Shown here: positions 59,321 to 64,000 of the stretch, piece by piece | How positions within the stretch are numbered: the first letter of the stretch is position 1 | Layout of the letters: the number at the start of each line of letters is the position of its first letter | Origin: RPQJ01 sp963793005 | GTDB lineage: Bacteria; Pseudomonadota; Gammaproteobacteria; Steroidobacterales; Steroidobacteraceae | Assembly: GCA_963793005.1 (NCBI GenBank) | Contig: CAWBYP010000002.1 | Span: forward strand, 372,001-436,000 | Reading direction: 5' to 3' | DNA: 64,000 nucleotides | The notes under the pieces: model-generated | Database searches by the model: none | Told to the model about the DNA's origin: nothing | The model's input: only the letters and a program-made list of their open reading frames with translations | Program-made: the position numbers and the translations under genes

Positions 59321-59434
59321 ATGGACTTCGAGGCTTCGACCGCTCGCACGCTCGAAACGGCTCCCCGGCTGCCGTGCCTGCTGCTTGGACTGCCCGTCCT
59401 GCTTCCCCACGGGAGGTGCGGGGCCCCGGCCTGA
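59321..59434 (+). CDS. leuL: Leucine-rich leader peptide of the ilvC-leuACD attenuator
   Basis: 37 codons. Eight leucines in all; codons 17-28 hold seven leucines of twelve residues (LPCLLLGLPVLL), with one valine. It sits in the 345-bp gap between the divergent aminopeptidase and ilvC, which has no other gene. ATG 59321 is preceded by GGCAGG. Ribosome stalling on the leucine run when Leu-tRNA is short would leave segment 59415-59423 free. The product itself is not expected to be stable. Confidence 0.72.
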   Translation: MDFEASTARTLETAPRLPCLLLGLPVLLPHGRCGAPA

Positions 59435-59502
59435 AAGCGCATAGGCGCAGACGGATACCAGGAACCCCGCACCGGACATGATCCGGGCGGGGTTCTTCAT
59501 TT
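59405..59502 (+). promoter_or_regulatory. Leucine transcription attenuator
   Basis: Segment 1 (59405-59410) can pair with segment 2 (59415-59423). Segment 2, GGTGCGGGG, is perfectly complementary to segment 3, CCCCGCACC (59465-59473). Segment 3 also forms the left arm of the terminator with segment 4. The 2:3 and 3:4 pairings are mutually exclusive. The leader stop codon (59432-59434) lies just after segment 2, as the classic leu/his/trp model requires. In excess leucine the ribosome covers segment 2 and the terminator forms. Confidence 0.78.
59462..59502 (+). terminator. Attenuator terminator upstream of ilvC
   Basis: GAACCCCGC (59462-59470) pairs with GCGGGGTTC (59487-59495); an inner CCGG/CCGG pair (59472-59475 with 59483-59486) extends the stem past one bulged A, with a 7-base loop. 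The stem is followed by TTCATTT. It ends 42 bp before the ilvC start codon. Confidence 0.85.
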
Positions 59503-59544
59503 GGACACACAATCATCATCTGACTGTCTCTCGAGGAGTTTGAA

Positions 59545-60531
<987 letters not shown>

Positions 60532-60542
60532 AGGAGCACCCA

Positions 60543-62132
60543 ATGACTGCCAAGCCCCGCGACCCGAACCGCGTCATCATTTTCGACACCACGCTGCGTG
60601 ACGGCGAGCAGTCGCCCGGCTGCAGCATGACGCAGCCCGAGAAGCTGCGGGTCGCGCGCGCGCTGGCGGAACTGGGAGTGGACGTCATCGAGGCGGGCTT
60701 CCCGGCCGCGTCACGCGGCGACTGGGAGGCCGTGCGCGAAATCGCGCGCACGGTGCGCGGGCCCGTCATCGCGGGACTCGCACGCTGCAACCGCGAGGAC
60801 ATCGACAAGGCCTGGAGCGCGGTCCGCGAGGCGGCGCGACCGCGACTTCACGTGTTTCTCGCGACCAGCGCCATCCATCGCGAACACAAGCTGAACATGG
60901 CGAAGGAGCAGATCATCCACACGGCCGTGGAAGGCGTGAAATACGCTCGCAGCCTCTGCGACGACGTCGAGTTCTCGCCCGAGGACGCGTCGCGCACCGA
61001 GCTCGAGTTCCTGCGCGAAGTGGTCGAAGCCGCGATCCACGCCGGCGCGACGACCATCAACGTTCCCGACACGGTCGGCTACACGGTGCCGGAGGAATTC
61101 CACGAAGTTTTCGACTACCTGCTGAAGAACGTGCGCGGCGCCGAGCGTGCGACGTTCAGCGTGCACTGCCACAACGACCTCGGCATGGCGGTGGCCAACA
61201 GCCTCGCGGCGGTCCGGGCCGGGGCGCGGCAGGTCGAGTGCACGATCAACGGCATCGGCGAACGGGCGGGCAATGCCTCGCTCGAGGAACTGGTGATGGC
61301 GATCAAGACGCGCGAGGCCCTGCTCGGGGTGCACACCGGTATCGACTCCCGCCGCCTGTTCCCCACCAGCCGACTGCTGTCGAGCATCACCGGCATGTCC
61401 ATCCCCCGCAACAAGGCGGTGGTCGGCGAGAACGCCTTCGCGCATGAGTCCGGCATCCACCAGCACGGAATGCTGAAGCACCACTCGACCTACGAGATCA
61501 TGCGGCCTGAAGACGTAGGCCTCTCGCGCTCGCACCTGGTGCTCGGCAAGCACAGCGGCCGCGCCGCGCTGCGCGACCGGATCAAGGAACTCGGCTTCGC
61601 ACTCTCGGACGCGGAACTCGCCCGGGTGTTCGAGGACTTCAAGGCCCTTGCGGACAAGAAGAAGGAACTGTTCGACGGCGACCTCGAGGCGCTGGTGTTC
61701 AAGTCCGAAATTGCGGAAAGCGGCCCGTGGCATCTCGAGAGCCTGCACGCGGTCAGCGACTCTGCCGGCGCCGCGATGGCGCGCGTCGGCCTGCGCCACG
61801 GCGACGGCCGGTTACTGTCGCAGGAATCCGGCGGCGACGGCCCCGTGGATGCGGCCTTCAAGGCCATCGAGGCTGCGACCGGCGTGGAGGTGACGTTGCG
61901 CAAGTTCGAGGTGCACAGCGTGTCGATTGGCGAAGACGCCCAGGGCGAGGCCGTGGTGACGGTAGAGCACAACGGGCGTTCCTATCGCGGCTCCAGCGTG
62001 ACGACCGATATCGTGGAATCGGGCGTTCGCGCCTTCCTCGAGGTCGTCAATCGCATCGAGTCCACCCGCGCATCTGCCGAACGAATCGAGAAGCGCAACG
62101 CCGAGGCGGCGGACACCGCTACGACCCCCTGA
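60543..62132 (+). CDS. leuA: 2-isopropylmalate synthase
   Basis: 529 aa (E. coli 523). First leucine-specific step. FDTTLRDGEQSPGCSM near the start, metal His pair in FSVHCHNDLGMAVANS, GIGERAGNASLEE and HESGIHQHGMLK; the C-terminal about 120 residues form the regulatory LeuA domain that senses leucine. ATG 60543 has AAGGAG upstream; it follows ilvC by 11 bp. Open frame before this ATG lies inside ilvC. Confidence 0.98.
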   Translation: MTAKPRDPNRVIIFDTTLRDGEQSPGCSMTQPEKLRVARALAELGVDVIEAGFPAASRGDWEAVREIARTVRGPVIAGLARCNREDIDKAWSAVREAARPRLHVFLATSAIHREHKLNMAKEQIIHTAVEGVKYARSLCDDVEFSPEDASRTELEFLREVVEAAIHAGATTINVPDTVGYTVPEEFHEVFDYLLKNVRGAERATFSVHCHNDLGMAVANSLAAVRAGARQVECTINGIGERAGNASLEELVMAIKTREALLGVHTGIDSRRLFPTSRLLSSITGMSIPRNKAVVGENAFAHESGIHQHGMLKHHSTYEIMRPEDVGLSRSHLVLGKHSGRAALRDRIKELGFALSDAELARVFEDFKALADKKKELFDGDLEALVFKSEIAESGPWHLESLHAVSDSAGAAMARVGLRHGDGRLLSQESGGDGPVDAAFKAIEAATGVEVTLRKFEVHSVSIGEDAQGEAVVTVEHNGRSYRGSSVTTDIVESGVRAFLEVVNRIESTRASAERIEKRNAEAADTATTP

Positions 62133-62155
62133 CCGAACCGGCCATCGGAGCCAGA

Positions 62156-63559
62156 ATGACCGCGAAGACCCTGTTCGAAAAGGTCTGGGAGCGGCACGAA
62201 GTCGTGCCGGAGACACCCGACACTCCCGCCGTCCTGTATATCGACCTGCACCTGACGCACGAAGTCACCTCGCCGCAGGCCTTCTCGGTGCTGCGCGGCA
62301 GGGGCCTCAAGGTGCGGCGGCCGGATCGAACCCTCGTGACCATGGACCACTCGACGCCAACCGAGACCTCCCAGGTATTTGGTGGCGTGCCGATCGCGCT
62401 CGAGTCCGCGGCGAAGCAGGTCCGCCAGCTTGAACTCAACTGCGCGGAATTCGGGCTGGACCTGATCGGCCTGCGCGACGCACGGCGCGGCATCGTGCAT
62501 GTCATAGGCCCCGAGCTTGGCGCGACCCAGCCCGGCAAGACCATCGTGTGCGGCGACAGCCACACCAGCACGCACGGTGCGTTCGGCGCGCTGGCGTTTG
62601 GAATAGGCACGACGGAGGTCGGGTACGTGCTCGCGACGCAGTGCCTGCTGCAGCGCAAGCCCAGGACACTGGCGATCGAATTTGCCGGCCGGCTAGGCCC
62701 GGGCGTGACAGCCAAGGACCTGGTGCTCGCGGTCATCGGGCAGATCGGCGTGAACGGTGGCACCGGCCACGTGATCGAGTTCCGTGGACCGGCCATCGAG
62801 GCGATGTCGATGGACGAGCGCATGACGATCTGCAACATGTCCATCGAGGCCGGCGCAAGGGCCGGCATGGTGGCGCCTGACGAAACCACGTTCGCCTACC
62901 TCAAGGGCCGTCCGCGCGCCCCGCAGGGCGAGGACTGGAATCGAGCGATCGCCGACTGGCGCACGCTGGCATCCGACCCCGGCGCCGTTTTCAACCGCAC
63001 CGTGCACTTCGACGCCGGGGCGATCGAGCCCATGATCACCTACGGGACCAACCCCGGCATGGTGGTGCCGGTATCCGGCGGGATACCGAACCGTCCGGGC
63101 GATGCCGTGTTCGCGCGCGCACTTTCCTACATGGGCCTCGAGCCGGGCCAGTCGCTGCGCGACCGGCCGGTCCAGGTCGTGTTCATCGGCAGCTGCACCA
63201 ATGCCAGGCTGTCGGACCTCGAACTCGCCGCCCGTGTATTCGCGGGGCACAAGGTGGCACCGGGTGTGCGGGCACTGGTGGTCCCCGGGTCGCAGCAGAT
63301 CAAGCGCGAGGCCGAGGCCCTGGGGCTCGCGAAAATCTTCACGGATGCGGGCGCGGAATGGCGCGAGTCGGGCTGCTCGATGTGCCTCGGCATGAACGGC
63401 GACACCGTTGACTCCGGTCTTTATTGCGTCAGCACCAGCAACCGCAACTTCGAGGGGCGCCAGGGCGCGGGTTCGCGCACCCTGCTCGCAAGCCCGGCGA
63501 CGGCCGCAGCGGCGGCGATCCGGGGCCGCGTCACTGACCCGCGCGAATTCATTCACTGA
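62156..63559 (+). CDS. leuC: 3-isopropylmalate dehydratase large subunit
   Basis: 467 aa. 4Fe-4S aconitase-family subunit; cluster ligands Cys347 (FIGSCTNARL), Cys407 and Cys410 (ESGCSMCLGMNGD) are at the same numbers as in E. coli. CGDSHTSTHGAFGALAFGIG is conserved. ATG 62156 with GGAG upstream; works with LeuD. Confidence 0.98.
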   Translation: MTAKTLFEKVWERHEVVPETPDTPAVLYIDLHLTHEVTSPQAFSVLRGRGLKVRRPDRTLVTMDHSTPTETSQVFGGVPIALESAAKQVRQLELNCAEFGLDLIGLRDARRGIVHVIGPELGATQPGKTIVCGDSHTSTHGAFGALAFGIGTTEVGYVLATQCLLQRKPRTLAIEFAGRLGPGVTAKDLVLAVIGQIGVNGGTGHVIEFRGPAIEAMSMDERMTICNMSIEAGARAGMVAPDETTFAYLKGRPRAPQGEDWNRAIADWRTLASDPGAVFNRTVHFDAGAIEPMITYGTNPGMVVPVSGGIPNRPGDAVFARALSYMGLEPGQSLRDRPVQVVFIGSCTNARLSDLELAARVFAGHKVAPGVRALVVPGSQQIKREAEALGLAKIFTDAGAEWRESGCSMCLGMNGDTVDSGLYCVSTSNRNFEGRQGAGSRTLLASPATAAAAAIRGRVTDPREFIH

Positions 63560-63565
63560 GGCCAC

Positions 63566-64000
63566 ATGGATCCGATCAAAGTCATCCGTTCGCGGACGGT
63601 CGTAATGTCGTCCACCAACATCGACACCGACCAGATCATCCCGGCTCGATTCCTCACCACGACCACGCGGGAAGGGCTCGGCGCTGCATTGTTCGCTGAC
63701 CTGCGCAATGCCCCCGACGGCTCCCCGCGCCCCGAGTTCGTGCTGAACCGCCCGGAGTCGCGCGGTTGCCGGATCCTCGTGGCCGGTCGCAACATCGGCT
63801 GCGGCTCCTCGCGCGAGCACGCGCCGTGGGCCCTGCTCGACTACGGTTTCCAGGCTGTCATCAGCACGGAGATCGCGGACATCTTCCGCAGCAACAGCCT
63901 GAAGAACGGCCTGTTGCCGATCGTCGTGGATGAAGCCAGCCACCAGTGGCTGCTGGACAACCCGGGAGCCCCGGTCGAGATCGACCTGCCCGCCTCGGTC
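63566..64000 (+). CDS. leuD: 3-isopropylmalate dehydratase small subunit, 5' part
   Basis: The first 145 codons of about 200; the gene runs off the window end. It starts MDPIKVIRSRTVVMSSTNID, with NIDTDQIIPARFL and the swivel-domain loop GCGSSREHAPWALLDYGF. ATG 63566 lies 6 bp after leuC. Partner of LeuC; leuB presumably follows outside the window. Confidence 0.95.
   Translation, partial: MDPIKVIRSRTVVMSSTNIDTDQIIPARFLTTTTREGLGAALFADLRNAPDGSPRPEFVLNRPESRGCRILVAGRNIGCGSSREHAPWALLDYGFQAVISTEIADIFRSNSLKNGLLPIVVDEASHQWLLDNPGAPVEIDLPASV

Overview
The window is GC-rich, densely packed bacterial chromosome with typical housekeeping content. The minus-strand order uvrC - pgsA - tRNA-Gly(GCC) - tRNA-Cys(GCA) matches the enterobacterial uvrC-pgsA-glyW-cysT block. 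Together with hrpA, rluE, the pqi genes, msrPQ, nudJ and a TonB-ExbB-ExbD-ExbD cluster this points to a gammaproteobacterium. The class II DAHP synthase and the doubled exbD suggest a Xanthomonadales/Nevskiales-like lineage; this placement is inference. No phage, IS transposase, plasmid or CRISPR locus is visible. The only mobile-like sequence is one REP-like inverted repeat.

Layout. 1-2.3 kb: the 3' part of a tyrosine phenol-lyase and a complete tryptophanase, tail to tail, with an NCS2 nucleobase permease directly upstream of the tryptophanase. 3.8-6.0 kb: a secreted subtilisin-like protease with a poly-glycine tract. 6.2-9.7 kb: the pqiA-pqiA-pqiB-pqiC lipid-transport operon, with PqiA split into two proteins. 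9.8-11.6 kb: three secreted proteins of unknown role, divergent from an AraC-type regulator. 13-17.5 kb: DUF2165 protein, adhesin-E-like protein, two tRNAs, pgsA, uvrC and a frameshifted family-5 uracil-DNA glycosylase. 17.7-20.6 kb: the glyoxylate shunt (aceB-aceA). 20.7-25.5 kb: rluE, class II DAHP synthase and a two-gene lysine (saccharopine) catabolic operon.

25.6-37.3 kb: NfeD protease with stomatin, hrpA, mazG, nudL, purB, a GNAT gene, a DUF7931-like gene, nudJ and mnmA. 37.3-43 kb: acnA, a sirtuin, a VIT-like membrane protein, a frameshifted DUF3302 gene, an HlyD adaptor, and an outer-membrane efflux lipoprotein running to 44.6 kb. 44.7-50.6 kb: AI-2E-type transporter, msrPQ, EamA transporter, KAS III and HMG-CoA lyase. 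50.8-55.9 kb: two paralogous TPR proteins facing each other across a strong bidirectional terminator; one belongs to the tonB-exbB-exbD-exbD operon. 56-64 kb: branched-chain amino acid synthesis, with ilvD and an M17 aminopeptidase on the minus strand and ilvC-leuA-leuC-leuD on the plus strand.

The strongest regulatory signal is upstream of ilvC. A perfect -35 hexamer precedes a 37-codon leader ORF with seven leucines in twelve codons, then mutually exclusive antiterminator and terminator hairpins: a complete leucine-responsive attenuator in front of ilvC-leuACD. A second theme is inverted, tail-to-tail paralogue pairs (tpl/tnaA and the two TPR genes). Two genes (udg, DUF3302) carry apparent single-base frameshifts, which may be real decay or assembly errors.
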